From: Methylobacter sp015476545
GTDB lineage: Bacteria > Pseudomonadota > Gammaproteobacteria > Methylococcales > Methylomonadaceae
Length of the DNA: 64,000 bases
Direction of reading: 5' to 3'
Assembly: GCF_052162025.1 (NCBI RefSeq)
Contig: NZ_CP197401.1
Span: 3,472,001-3,536,000, forward strand
Below the pieces are notes generated by a model. It did not search any database, was not told the origin of the DNA, and saw only the letters and a list, made by a program, of their open reading frames with translations. Position numbers and translations under genes: made by a program. Positions 1 through 8,134 of the stretch are shown here, in pieces; the first letter of the stretch is position 1; each line of letters opens with the position of its first letter.

Positions 1-436
1 TATTTTGTAATCAGACAAATCATCTCCAGCAATAACTCTATCCTCAAAATGCTCGCTTTGTAAAACAAAGCCATTGTAGTTTGTAACTGAGAAAACTTCC
101 GCGTCAATTAAGTTTTTATTTCTCCTAGAAAAAAGCTCAGTCACATCACCTAGAGTTTTCTCTTCCCACACAGGAAAATCCTGCCCATTATCGTCTTTAA
201 AACGTAACTGTTGGCTAAAAATCTGCTGCATCACGCCTTTTTTGTAACGCGCTAACAACTCGCCTTTTTGCGTGAGTTGGGCTATTTTCTCATCCACCGC
301 CGTGAGAAAGTTGGCGATTTTGGTTTGTTCGGGGATGCCAGGCAGAAAAACTGGGACAGCACTTAGTGAATTTTGTCCTATGTTATATCTTGTACTACCA
401 CCGCTACGCTGTGTAATTTCATTTCTTACTGAGCTA

Positions 437-1470
437 GAGCATTTATCTGTTACCTAAGATCAAGCCGTATTGCTAAAATGGGGCTTCATTGAATGAGAAT
501 GACCGAAGATGCCCAAACCTTACTCAGAAGACTTGCGCTTGCGTGTCGCGAAGGCTGTTGACAGCGGCAAAACGACACGCGAAGTCAGCGCGCACTATCA
601 AGTCAGCCCCTCCTTTGTCTCCAGAGTGCATCAACTCTGGAAAAACACCGGCGGCGTTCAGAGCAAGCCGATCGGTGGTTACAGACGGGCCCTGTTGGAA
701 CCCTATGCAGCCGCCATCAAGGAACAGTTGGCGAACAGCCCATCGATGACCTTGAAGGAACTGCAGGATTGGCTGGAAACTGAACAAGCCCTGAGTGTAT
801 CGATTTCGGCCATTGATAAGTTTATCCGGCACAAACTGGGCTATCGCTATAAAAAAAACGGTCGTTGCCAGTGAACAGCAGCGCGAGGATGTCGCCAGGG
901 CTCGCGAGCAATGGCAAGCCTGGCAGCAAACCTGCGATCTGTCGAAGTTGGTGTTTCTGGACGAAACAGGGCTATCTACCAACATGATCCGTCGTTATGG
1001 ACGGGCCTTGGGTGGTGCTCGCTGCCGGGATGCTGCCCCAGCTGGTCACTGGCAAACGCTGACTTTTATTGCCGGCTTGCGTGCCGACAAACTCACGGCA
1101 CCCTGGTGTGTGGATCAAGCCATGACGGGCGAAGCCTTCAAGGAATACCTGCGTTCGCAGCTGGCGCCAACTTTGAAACCCGGTGATATTGTTATTTGTG
1201 ACAACCTGCCTGCGCATAAGGTGGCGGAAGTCCGGGATATTGTTGAAGCACACGGGGCGACGATCAAATACCTGCCGCCTTACAGCCCTGATCTGAATCC
1301 GATCGAGCAGGTTTTCGCCAAGCTGAAGGCGCTTTTGCGCAAGGCAGCGGCACGAACTTATGACAATCTCTGGCGCACTGTCGGCCAATTAATGGAGCGG
1401 TTTCATCCCGACGAATGCCTGAACTTCTTCAGGCATTCAGGCTATGTTTCTGACTAAAAAATAAATGCTC
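437..1470 (+). mobile_element. IS630 family insertion sequence (1034 bp)
   Basis: The element is bounded by a TA dinucleotide on each side (435-436 and 1471-1472), the target duplication typical of IS630/Tc1-type elements. Its ends are inverted repeats sharing GAGCATTTAT. It carries one transposase spread over two reading frames. It lies inside hsdS, in the opposite orientation. Confidence 0.92.
509..1457 (+). CDS. IS630 family transposase, two overlapping frames
   Basis: A DDE transposase of about 315 residues if the two frames are joined. Frame one (509-874) holds the N-terminal helix-turn-helix (MPKPYSEDLRLRVAKAVDSG). Frame two, open from 795 to 1457, holds the catalytic domain with VFLDETG, ICDNLPAHK and PDLNPIEQ carrying the D, D and E residues. 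The frames join at a run of eight A at 851-858, where moving to frame two needs one base skipped. This could be programmed frameshifting, transcriptional slippage or a mutation; IS630 members with two frames are known. The ATG at 795 is unlikely to be a real start. Confidence 0.85.
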
Positions 1471-3355
1471 TAGTTTTTAGAATGTAATTGAAGAAAATAG
1501 GACTGTATTCCATAACTCCTCTTCCTCTGATTACAAAGCCACCAAACGTAACTGATTGATTCCCTATATAAACATTTGACTGCCCTACTTCTTCCCTTGT
1601 CTCTGAACTTCTTTGAAACAAAACATCACCAAACTTAACTTCAGCCTTAATGAATTCGTCTTCAGAAATATTCACTGAACCAATGATTTTCTCATACGTA
1701 ATAAAATCATTATTAATAATGTCTAAAACGTTAATAAACTTATATCCAGAACCATATTGTTCTTTTGAAGCATTAACACCATTTTTAAAAGTAAAAATGT
1801 CACCAAGAGTTTGATTGTTCCATGTTCCGCTAAACTCTTTAAATCGCAACCGTGGCACATTCATACACTTTCACCTTGTATAGCAAACGGCGGCTTAATG
1901 CCCAATTCCAAGCAAAACGCAGCAATCGTGGCATCGGTGCTTTTGCTGGCTTGTTCCAATTCAGTCAATTGCGCGGCAATAGCGTTTAAATCAATTGCGT
2001 CTTCGGCTTCAAAAGTATCGACATAACGCGGAATGTTGAGATTGTAGTCATTGGCTTTAATATCGGCTAATGAGACAACGTGGCTATATTTGGGTGTATT
2101 GGTGCGATTGAGATAAGCCTTAACAATGTTGTCAATATGTTCAGGCAACAGCTTGTTTTGGGTTTTGACTTTTTCAAAGTGCTGGCTAGCATCAATAAAC
2201 AAAATATCATCGGGATTTTTACGGCATTTTTTAAACACCAGTACGCAAGTGGGAATACTGGTGCCGTAAAAAATATTGGCCGGTAAGCCAATCACGGCAT
2301 CCAAGCAATTGAGTTGTTCAATCAGATATTGCCGTATATGGCCTTCCGCTGCACCACGAAATAACACGCCATGCGGTAATACACAGGCCATGATGCCATC
2401 GTCGGCCAGCTGGTAAATCATATGCTGAACAAAGGCCATGTCGGCTTTGGTGGCCGGGGCGAGTTTGCCGTAAACACTAAAGCGGTCATCGCTCATCATC
2501 AACGGACTGGGGTGCCAATGGGCGGAAAACGGCGGATTGGCGACAATCGCATCAAAGCGCAAATCGCGATGTTGCGGATGCTCTAAGGTGTTTTCTTGCC
2601 GTATATCAAAATCCGCATAATGGACATCGTGCAGAATCATGTTCATCCGCGCCAAGTTGTAAGTGGTGCGGTTGAGTTCCTGCCCGTAAATCTTGATTTT
2701 GTAATCTTGCGCGGCTTCCCGTTTTACCCGCAACAATAACGAACCACTGCCACAGGTCGGGTCATATACATTTTTCAGATTTTTATTCTGTCTGGTCACC
2801 AGTTTGGCTAACAGGATTGATACCGGCTGCGGGGTATAAAATTCACCGGCTTTTTTACCAGCGCCGCTGGCAAACTCGCCAATCAGGTACTCGTAAGCAT
2901 CGCCCAGCACATCGGCGTTGGTATCGCTTAAGTTGAAGTCTATCTGGTCCAGGTGGATTAATACCTTGGCGACCAGTTCATTTTTGGCCCTTTCGGTGTT
3001 ACCCAGCTTTGAAGACGTTAAGTCCAGGTCTTCAAATAAGTTACTAAAGTCATCGGCGCTGTCGGTGCCAAGCGTGCTTTGCTCGATGTTTTTTAAGATG
3101 TGAGTAAGGTCGGGCAGAATGAAGTTATGGCCTTCGCCTTGTGAATGAGCGTCTTCTTGATTATTGCCTTTCATGGCAATGGCATGAAAGAGTTCCGAGG
3201 GTTTTAAAAAATAGCCCAACTCTTTGACGGTGGCTTCCTTAACTGCTTCTATGATTGCAGTGCCTTCTTCATTGCTTTCATCAAGGGTGGCAAATTTAAC
3301 GCCATTGAACCGCCCCGATTTTCTCGGAGGCTCCAACTTATGAGAAAATGGAGCT

Positions 3356-3685
3356 ATGACCAAGAAAACCAACACCAACTTTTCACCGGAAGTCCGTGAG
3401 CGCGCAGTTCAAATGCTGCATGAACATCAAAGCGAATATGCCTCACAATGGGCCGCCATTCAATCAATTGCCGCTAAAATCGGCTGTACCGCTGAAACCC
3501 TGCGTCGCTGGGTACGTGAAACCGAAAAAACGAGTGGTGCACAAGAACAGCTGACAACGTCAGAGCGAGAGCGGTTGAAAGCCTTGGAACGCGAAGTACG
3601 TGAGCTCCGGCAAGCCAATGAAATTCTGCGTAAGGCGTCCGCTTATTTTGCCCAGGCGGAGCTCGACCGCCCATTCAAACGATGA
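3356..3685 (+). CDS. IS3 family transposase OrfA
   Basis: A 109-residue protein with an N-terminal helix-turn-helix (SPEVRERAVQMLHEH through ETLRRWVRE) followed by a leucine-zipper-like coiled coil (LKALEREVRELRQANEILR). This is the DNA-binding half of IS3 transposases. Its stop overlaps the orfB start as ATGA, so orfB is made by translational coupling or as a frameshift fusion. Confidence 0.9.
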   Translation: MTKKTNTNFSPEVRERAVQMLHEHQSEYASQWAAIQSIAAKIGCTAETLRRWVRETEKTSGAQEQLTTSERERLKALEREVRELRQANEILRKASAYFAQAELDRPFKR

Positions 3686-4578
3686 AAGCCTTTATTGACG
3701 ATCACCGTGATGTCTATGGGGTCGAGCCGATCTGCAAAGTATTGCCGATTGCCCCGTCGACGTATTATCGGCATGCGGTGTGTCAGGCCAATCCTAATCT
3801 GCGATCAGCCCGTGCTAAACAGGATGAGAGTTTAGGCCATCAGATCCGCCGGATTTGGGAGGACAATTTCCAAGCGTACGGTGCGCGTAAGGTCTGGCGA
3901 CAATTGCAGCGTGAAGGGAAAAACGTGGCTCGTTGTACAGTGGAACGTTTGATGCGCCAGCTAGGGTTACAAGGCGTGGTGCGCGGCAAAACAGTCAAGA
4001 CAACGATCAGCCGCCCTGATGAGGCTTATCCATTGGACCGCGTCAATCGGCAATTTAAGGCAGAGCGTCCGGATGCGTTGTGGGTAGCCGATTTTACCTA
4101 TGTTTCCACTTGGCAAGGTTTTGTCTATGTCGCCTTCGTGATCGACGTCTTTTCCAGGTTTATTGTCGGCTGGAAGGTTTCCGCTTCCGCTCGCACTGAT
4201 TTCGTCTTGGATGCACTCGAACAAGCGGTCTATGCCAGGAGACCGGCAGGTGGTTTAATTCACCATAGCGACAGAGGCGTGCAGTACGTGTCGATCCGCT
4301 ATACCGAGCGTTTGGCCGAAGCCGGTATCGAAGCCTCAGTAGGGAGCGTAGGCGATTCCTATGACAATGCGCTAGCCGAAACCATTAATGGCTTGTATAA
4401 AGCCGAGGTGATTTATCGACAGGCCTGGAAAAACCGGGAAGCCGTGGAGCTGGCGACACTGGCCTGGGTTGATTGGTTTAACCATCGACGCTTGCTGGAA
4501 CCAATCGGTAACATTCCACCGGCAGAGGCTGAAGAAAAGTATTATCAACGACTGACTGAGTCTGCTCAGGCGGCATGA
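3682..4578 (+). CDS. IS3 family transposase OrfB (integrase core)
   Basis: A 298-residue protein with an HTH_21-like N-terminus and an rve integrase core. The DDE residues lie in ALWVADFTYV, GLIHHSDRGVQY and GDSYDNALAETINGLYK, with the final E followed by a lysine/arginine region as usual. It is full length with no visible damage, so the element may still be mobile. Confidence 0.92.
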   Translation: MKAFIDDHRDVYGVEPICKVLPIAPSTYYRHAVCQANPNLRSARAKQDESLGHQIRRIWEDNFQAYGARKVWRQLQREGKNVARCTVERLMRQLGLQGVVRGKTVKTTISRPDEAYPLDRVNRQFKAERPDALWVADFTYVSTWQGFVYVAFVIDVFSRFIVGWKVSASARTDFVLDALEQAVYARRPAGGLIHHSDRGVQYVSIRYTERLAEAGIEASVGSVGDSYDNALAETINGLYKAEVIYRQAWKNREAVELATLAWVDWFNHRRLLEPIGNIPPAEAEEKYYQRLTESAQAA

Positions 4579-4931
4579 CTCACAACCATCGGCCTCCGAA
4601 AAATCCGGGGCGGTTCACCATCTTCTTCAAGTAAAGAATCCGCGTAACGTTGAATTTTTTCTGATAAGTATTTGTAAAAGATGAATCCGAGTATGTAATC
4701 CCTAAATTCATCGGCATTCATTTTGCCGCGCAGGGTGTTAGCGATATTCCAAAGCTGTTGTTGTAACCGACGACGTTGTTCTTCTGACATTGCTTCCCAC
4801 TACCATTTAAAGTTCGGTTATTTAAAAACCCAAACCTAATTAAATGCCTGAAACACTCTGGGGTTTGTTGCGGGTTATTGTAGTGTTTTATATTGAAGTG
4901 CCCCGCCAGTGTCCCACAGAAACCTTCAGGC

Positions 4932-4966
4932 AATAAAAAAGGGCTTGGTAAATTACCTAAGCCCTT
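4932..4966 (-). terminator. Rho-independent terminator after tRNA-Lys
   Basis: Read on the minus strand, a hairpin pairs AAGGGCTT with AAGCCCTT and GGTAA with TTACC (4939-4966, one bulged base), then a run of T follows (4935-4940). It lies 19 bases past the encoded CCA of the tRNA. Confidence 0.85.
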
Positions 4967-4984
4967 GTATGAATTCGGTTTTGT

Positions 4985-5060
4985 TGGTGGGTCGTGTGCG
5001 ATTCGAACGCACGACCATCGCATTAAAAGTGCGGTGCTCTACCGGCTGAGCTAACGACCC
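4985..5060 (-). tRNA. tRNA-Lys (anticodon TTT)
   Basis: A 76-nt cloverleaf on the minus strand. The acceptor stem pairs GGGTCGT with ACGACCC, the D arm has AGCTCAGCCGGTAGAGC, the anticodon loop is CTTTTAA with anticodon TTT, and the T loop is GTTCGAATC. The CCA end is encoded at 4985-4987. The broken hsd locus begins just downstream on the same strand; tRNA 3' ends are common integration sites, but no integrase or repeated tRNA end is visible. Confidence 0.97.
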
Positions 5061-5076
5061 TCAACAAAGAATGCTT

Positions 5077-5104
5077 ATTATAAGGATTATTTTAGATCTT
5101 GCAA
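5077..5104 (-). promoter_or_regulatory. Sigma-70 promoter for tRNA-Lys
   Basis: On the minus strand TTGCAA (5099-5104) and a perfect TATAAT (5077-5082) are separated by 16 bases. The predicted start lies about 10 bases before the mature tRNA 5' end. Confidence 0.8.
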
Positions 5105-5125
5105 CTCTTTTTTTAATTTCTTTAA

Positions 5126-5803
5126 TTATTTTTTCTGATATCGCGTTGGATCTGCTATTCCAGCCTCGGTGAAACCGGCTTTTCTTAGACGGCAGGCGTC
5201 GCAAACACCGCACGCGCGGCCTTGCTCATCAGCGGAATAACAGGAAACTGTGCGGTTATAATCAACGCCCAATTCGGTGCCCAGTTTGATGATTTCGGCT
5301 TTGCTAAGCGAGATCAACGGCGTATGGATAGCAAAATGCTCGCCTTCTACCGCGGCTTTAGTAGCCAGATTCGCCAGTTGTTGAAACGCTTTGATAAATT
5401 CAGGCCGACAGTCGGGATAGCCGGAATAATCGACGGCATTGACCCCAATAAAAATGTCGTGGGCATTCAAGACTTCCGCCCAACCCAATGCGAAAGACAG
5501 AAAGATAGTATTTCTGGCCGGCACGTAAGTAACCGGAATGCCTTCCTGTGCCGTATCAGGCACAGCGATATGTTCATCGGTAAGGGCCGAGCCGCCGATT
5601 GAGCTTAAGCCGATATTGATGACTTTATGCTCCTCGACCTGATAGTCAGACGCTATCTGCGCAGCCGCTTTTAACTCGGCATTATGCCGCTGACCATAAT
5701 CAAAACTTAAGGCATAGCACTTGAAACCCTGTTTTTTGGCGAGAGCAAGTACGGTAATTGAATCTAATCCGCCTGACAGCAGAATAACGGCTTTTTTTGA
5801 CAT
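5126..5803 (-). CDS. queC: 7-cyano-7-deazaguanine synthase QueC
   Basis: QueC turns 7-carboxy-7-deazaguanine plus ammonia and ATP into preQ0, a step in queuosine synthesis for tRNA. The 225-residue protein has the PP-loop ATP motif near the N-terminus (LLSGGLDSITVLALA) and the C-terminal zinc-binding cysteines (CYSADEQGRACGVCDAC). It lies 6 bases after queE, which makes its substrate. Length and motifs are normal. Confidence 0.96.
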   Translation of the reverse strand: MSKKAVILLSGGLDSITVLALAKKQGFKCYALSFDYGQRHNAELKAAAQIASDYQVEEHKVINIGLSSIGGSALTDEHIAVPDTAQEGIPVTYVPARNTIFLSFALGWAEVLNAHDIFIGVNAVDYSGYPDCRPEFIKAFQQLANLATKAAVEGEHFAIHTPLISLSKAEIIKLGTELGVDYNRTVSCYSADEQGRACGVCDACRLRKAGFTEAGIADPTRYQKK

Positions 5804-5809
5804 TTCAGG

Positions 5810-6451
5810 TTATTTACCTCGGGCATCATCCCAAAGTATTTTATGGAGTTGTATTTGAAAGCGAACAGGCAGCCTGTCGCGCAGGATTTTTTCTGCCAGT
5901 TCGGTTGGATTCTGTTGCCCCATGGTCGGCGAGAACAGGATTTCGCAGCGGTTGGGCAAATCATGCTCGGCCAGGATCGCTTTCGACCATTCATAATCTT
6001 CATCACTGCCGATCACAAACTTGACCTGGTCCCTGGGCGTTAGATAGTCGATGTTTTGATAGCGATTCCTGCTTAATTCGCCTGAGCTTGGGGTTTTGAG
6101 ATCCATGACTTTGCTCACGCGCGGATCTACGGCGGAAACGTCAAGCGCGCCGCTTGTTTCCAGCGAGACAACATAACCCTTGTCGAGCAATCTTGTCATT
6201 AATTCTAGGCATGAGGGCTGAGCCAGAGGCTCTCCGCCCGTGACAGTCACATAGCGGGTCGCATACTGATCAACCTGGTCAATGATGGCATCAATCTCTG
6301 TTTTTGTACCGCCGGTAAACGCATAGGCGGTATCGCAATAGACGCATCTTAATGGGCAACCGGTGAGCCGGATAAACACGGTAGGCAGCCCTACCGTATT
6401 CGACTCACCTTGTAGCGAATGGAAAATTTCGGTTATACGTAATGAACTCAC
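5810..6451 (-). CDS. queE: 7-carboxy-7-deazaguanine synthase QueE
   Basis: QueE is a radical SAM enzyme that contracts the ring of 6-carboxytetrahydropterin to 7-carboxy-7-deazaguanine. The 213-residue protein shows the CX3CX2C cluster motif of the family (GCPLRCVYCDT, near residue 35) and a glycine-rich TVTGGEPLAQP for SAM binding. The substrate-contact region LQGESNTVGLPTVFIRLTG is present. It sits two bases after cpoB and is followed closely by queC, so the pair is probably transcribed as the tail of the tol-pal operon. Confidence 0.95.
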   Translation of the reverse strand: MSSLRITEIFHSLQGESNTVGLPTVFIRLTGCPLRCVYCDTAYAFTGGTKTEIDAIIDQVDQYATRYVTVTGGEPLAQPSCLELMTRLLDKGYVVSLETSGALDVSAVDPRVSKVMDLKTPSSGELSRNRYQNIDYLTPRDQVKFVIGSDEDYEWSKAILAEHDLPNRCEILFSPTMGQQNPTELAEKILRDRLPVRFQIQLHKILWDDARGK

Positions 6452-6453
6452 AA

Positions 6454-7341
6454 TCAGGGCTTGGCTTCCTCAAGCTGCAGCAATTTCTTTTTTGCCAAAT
6501 GCGCTGCAGTTGAGCTAGGGAAATCAACAGTAACTCGGGTTAAATATTCTCGCGCTTTGACCCAGTTTTGCTGATCAAATTCAATATACCCCAACTTTAA
6601 TAAGGCATCCGGCGCCTTGGCGCTACTCGGATAATTCTGGATGACGGCATTAAAGGCGGCACGCGCCGAATTAAGGTCCTGGTTGACTTTATGCGCCTCG
6701 CCTAGCCAGTATTGGGCATTGCTTGCCAGGGCGCCGTTCGGATATTGACTTAGGAAGGTATTGAACTGCGTGATTGACTCGCTAGTGTGCCCTTTCCTCA
6801 AAGCTTCATAGGCCTGTTGGTATTGCTGTTTTTCACCGTCTGAGACCTGAGGCTCAGCCGGTTGCTGCACCGCAGGCGCAGGCTGCGGTGCTGGAGCATT
6901 TTCCGCCGGAGCCGGAGCTGGCGCCGCTGGTGCTGGTACTGGTGCTGGTGCTGGTGCTGCAGCAGGATCGGCCGCATTGGCAGCCGGAGCAACCGCACCT
7001 TCTTGACCAGGTGCAGTTCCTGTAGCTGCTGGAGCACCGCCAGCCGCATTATTCTCAATGCTGCTCAGACGCTCATCAAAGTCGGAGTACATAGTACCCT
7101 GTTGCTTTTTCAGTTCAGCGATCTGATTGGCCTGCTCTTCCAATTTGCCTGTAAGCTGCTGCACTTCAGATTGCAATTGCTCTACACGCGCCATCAGCTC
7201 ATATACGGCATTAGGCGGAACTGAGCCCTGATTGGCCGCTCCGGAAGGATAGGTTGAATTATCGATGACAGGCGGCAATGCCCCTGGTTCTGCATAAGCA
7301 GTGCTGCAGGCACACAGCAGCATGAGTAAACGCTTTTTCAT
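6454..7341 (-). CDS. cpoB: Cell division coordinator CpoB (YbgF)
   Basis: CpoB is a periplasmic Tol-Pal partner that couples outer membrane constriction to peptidoglycan synthesis at division. The 295-residue protein has a signal peptide (MKKRLLMLLCACSTAYA), a trimerising coiled coil at about 45-95, a long alanine/proline linker at about 100-165, and C-terminal TPR repeats at about 170-290 (YWLGEAHKVNQDLNSARAAF). The linker is longer and more AP-rich than in E. coli. It directly follows pal. Confidence 0.93.
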   Translation of the reverse strand: MKKRLLMLLCACSTAYAEPGALPPVIDNSTYPSGAANQGSVPPNAVYELMARVEQLQSEVQQLTGKLEEQANQIAELKKQQGTMYSDFDERLSSIENNAAGGAPAATGTAPGQEGAVAPAANAADPAAAPAPAPVPAPAAPAPAPAENAPAPQPAPAVQQPAEPQVSDGEKQQYQQAYEALRKGHTSESITQFNTFLSQYPNGALASNAQYWLGEAHKVNQDLNSARAAFNAVIQNYPSSAKAPDALLKLGYIEFDQQNWVKAREYLTRVTVDFPSSTAAHLAKKKLLQLEEAKP

Positions 7342-7923
7342 TTATTTGCCTTGGTAGACCAGTTCAACACGACGGTTTAGCTGCCAGGATGACTCATCAT
7401 GTCCAAATGCTGCCGGTTTTTCTTCACCGTAGCTGACGATTTCCAGCTGGCTTTCATTGACGCCTTGCACTTTCATCATGCTGGCGACCGCTTTTGCACG
7501 CTGCTCGCCTAGCGCGATGTTGTATTCGCGGGAGCCACGCTCATCGCCATGGCCTTCCAGTACGATGTGTTGTCCAGGATTTGCAAGCAGGTATTGTGAG
7601 TGAGCGGCAACAACCGGCACATAGTCCTGCTGTACCTGGCTGCTATCCAGCATGAAGTAAATAGTTTGTTTTGACAGCGGGTTGTTCGGATCGCTGAACT
7701 CCGGTCCCAGGCCGCCTCCGCTGCCAAAACCTGAGCCGCTGCCCATCTCCGAACCGGAGATGCCGGCCCCGCCATTCAAGCCGCTGGTTGAGGCATCATT
7801 GATGCCGGCCGCGCCACTCTGGCTGCCGTCGGTAAAGCCTGCATCCTGCTCATCGGTTGAACTGCAAGCAGTCAAGAGGGTTGCGCTGATTGCCAATGCC
7901 AATATTGCTTTATTCAATTTCAT
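7342..7923 (-). CDS. pal: Peptidoglycan-associated lipoprotein Pal
   Basis: Pal is an outer membrane lipoprotein that binds peptidoglycan and TolB. The lipobox LLTACSS predicts lipidation at the cysteine. A glycine/serine-rich linker follows, then an OmpA-like domain with LEGHGDERGSREYNIALGEQRA, here split as LEGHGDERG and YNIALGEQRA. I chose ATG 7923 because GGAAG lies six bases upstream; the ATG at 7935 has no ribosome site. Product about 193 residues. Confidence 0.95.
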   Translation of the reverse strand: MKLNKAILALAISATLLTACSSTDEQDAGFTDGSQSGAAGINDASTSGLNGGAGISGSEMGSGSGFGSGGGLGPEFSDPNNPLSKQTIYFMLDSSQVQQDYVPVVAAHSQYLLANPGQHIVLEGHGDERGSREYNIALGEQRAKAVASMMKVQGVNESQLEIVSYGEEKPAAFGHDESSWQLNRRVELVYQGK

Positions 7924-7981
7924 TTTAACTTCCATAAATAAATTATTAATTCTATTTTAAAAATAGGGTATCGCCAACAGC

Positions 7982-8134
7982 TCTAGTTCTCAGCCAGTAT
8001 TGATATGTCGGGTCAATAGGCTTGATATAAATCCGCTCATCCTTCGACAAAGCCTTTAGTCCTGAGTGCAGTCGAAGAGGCAGGGCGAACGGATTTACTT
8101 TTATCCGTCAAGTCAGGATTGGCTGAGCACTAGG
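7982..8134. repeat. Long imperfect palindrome, MITE-like, between tolB and pal
   Basis: Nested inverted repeats fill the tolB-pal spacer: CTCAGCCA (7989-7996) with TGGCTGAG (8120-8127), AAATCCG (8029-8035) with CGGATTT (8090-8096), and CTTCGAC (8042-8048) with GTCGAAG (8071-8077). The right arm read on the minus strand resembles the element at 50541-50614 (both have CTCAG, then CAATCCT and ACTTGACGGAT). It overlaps the last bases of tolB (stop at 8130). Confidence 0.65.

Larger units (their letters stand above)
1..1864 (-). pseudogene. hsdS: Type I restriction specificity subunit HsdS, split by an IS630 element; 3' end beyond the window
   Basis: HsdS is the DNA-recognition subunit of a type I restriction-modification complex. 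The first 130 codons (1864 to 1473) start with MNVPRLRFKEFSGTW and overlap the hsdM stop by 4 bases. Translation then runs into the IS630 element and stops. If the element (437-1470) and one TA copy are removed, the frame continues without error through 436 to 1 (NYILKTSSVRNEITQ, then FLPGIPEQTKIANFLTAVDEKIA, here as PGIPEQTKIANFLTAVDEK). That second stretch is the conserved helical spacer between the two target recognition domains, and the second domain begins at about base 165. The gene runs off the left edge. As it stands it is inactive; the clean junction points to a recent insertion. Confidence 0.9.
3306..4617 (+). mobile_element. IS3 family insertion sequence (1312 bp)
   Basis: The imperfect terminal inverted repeats begin TGAACCGCCCCG on the left and TGAACCGCCCCGG on the complement of the right end. 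They are flanked by a 4-base direct repeat CCAT (3302-3305 and 4618-4621), which I read as the target duplication. Two overlapping genes, orfA and orfB, have the IS3 layout. The element is inserted in hsdM in opposite orientation. Confidence 0.9.
1861..4790 (-). pseudogene. hsdM: Type I restriction DNA methyltransferase HsdM, split by an IS3 element
   Basis: HsdM is the adenine methyltransferase subunit of a type I system. The N-terminal 58 codons (4790 to 4618) begin MSEEQRRRLQQQLWNIANTL. The remaining 479 codons (3305 to 1861) carry the AdoMet-binding motif DPTCGSGSLLL and the catalytic NPPF. Removing the IS3 element (3306-4617) and one CCAT copy joins LLEEDG to VKFATLDES in frame, giving about 537 residues, normal for the family. 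The apparent start at 3378 lies inside the IS and is an artefact. The stop overlaps the hsdS start. No hsdR is visible in the window. Confidence 0.9.

Noticed and set aside
3280..3378. ATG 3378 as the start of hsdM
   Set aside because: It lies inside the IS3 element; the true N-terminus is at 4790 across the insertion.
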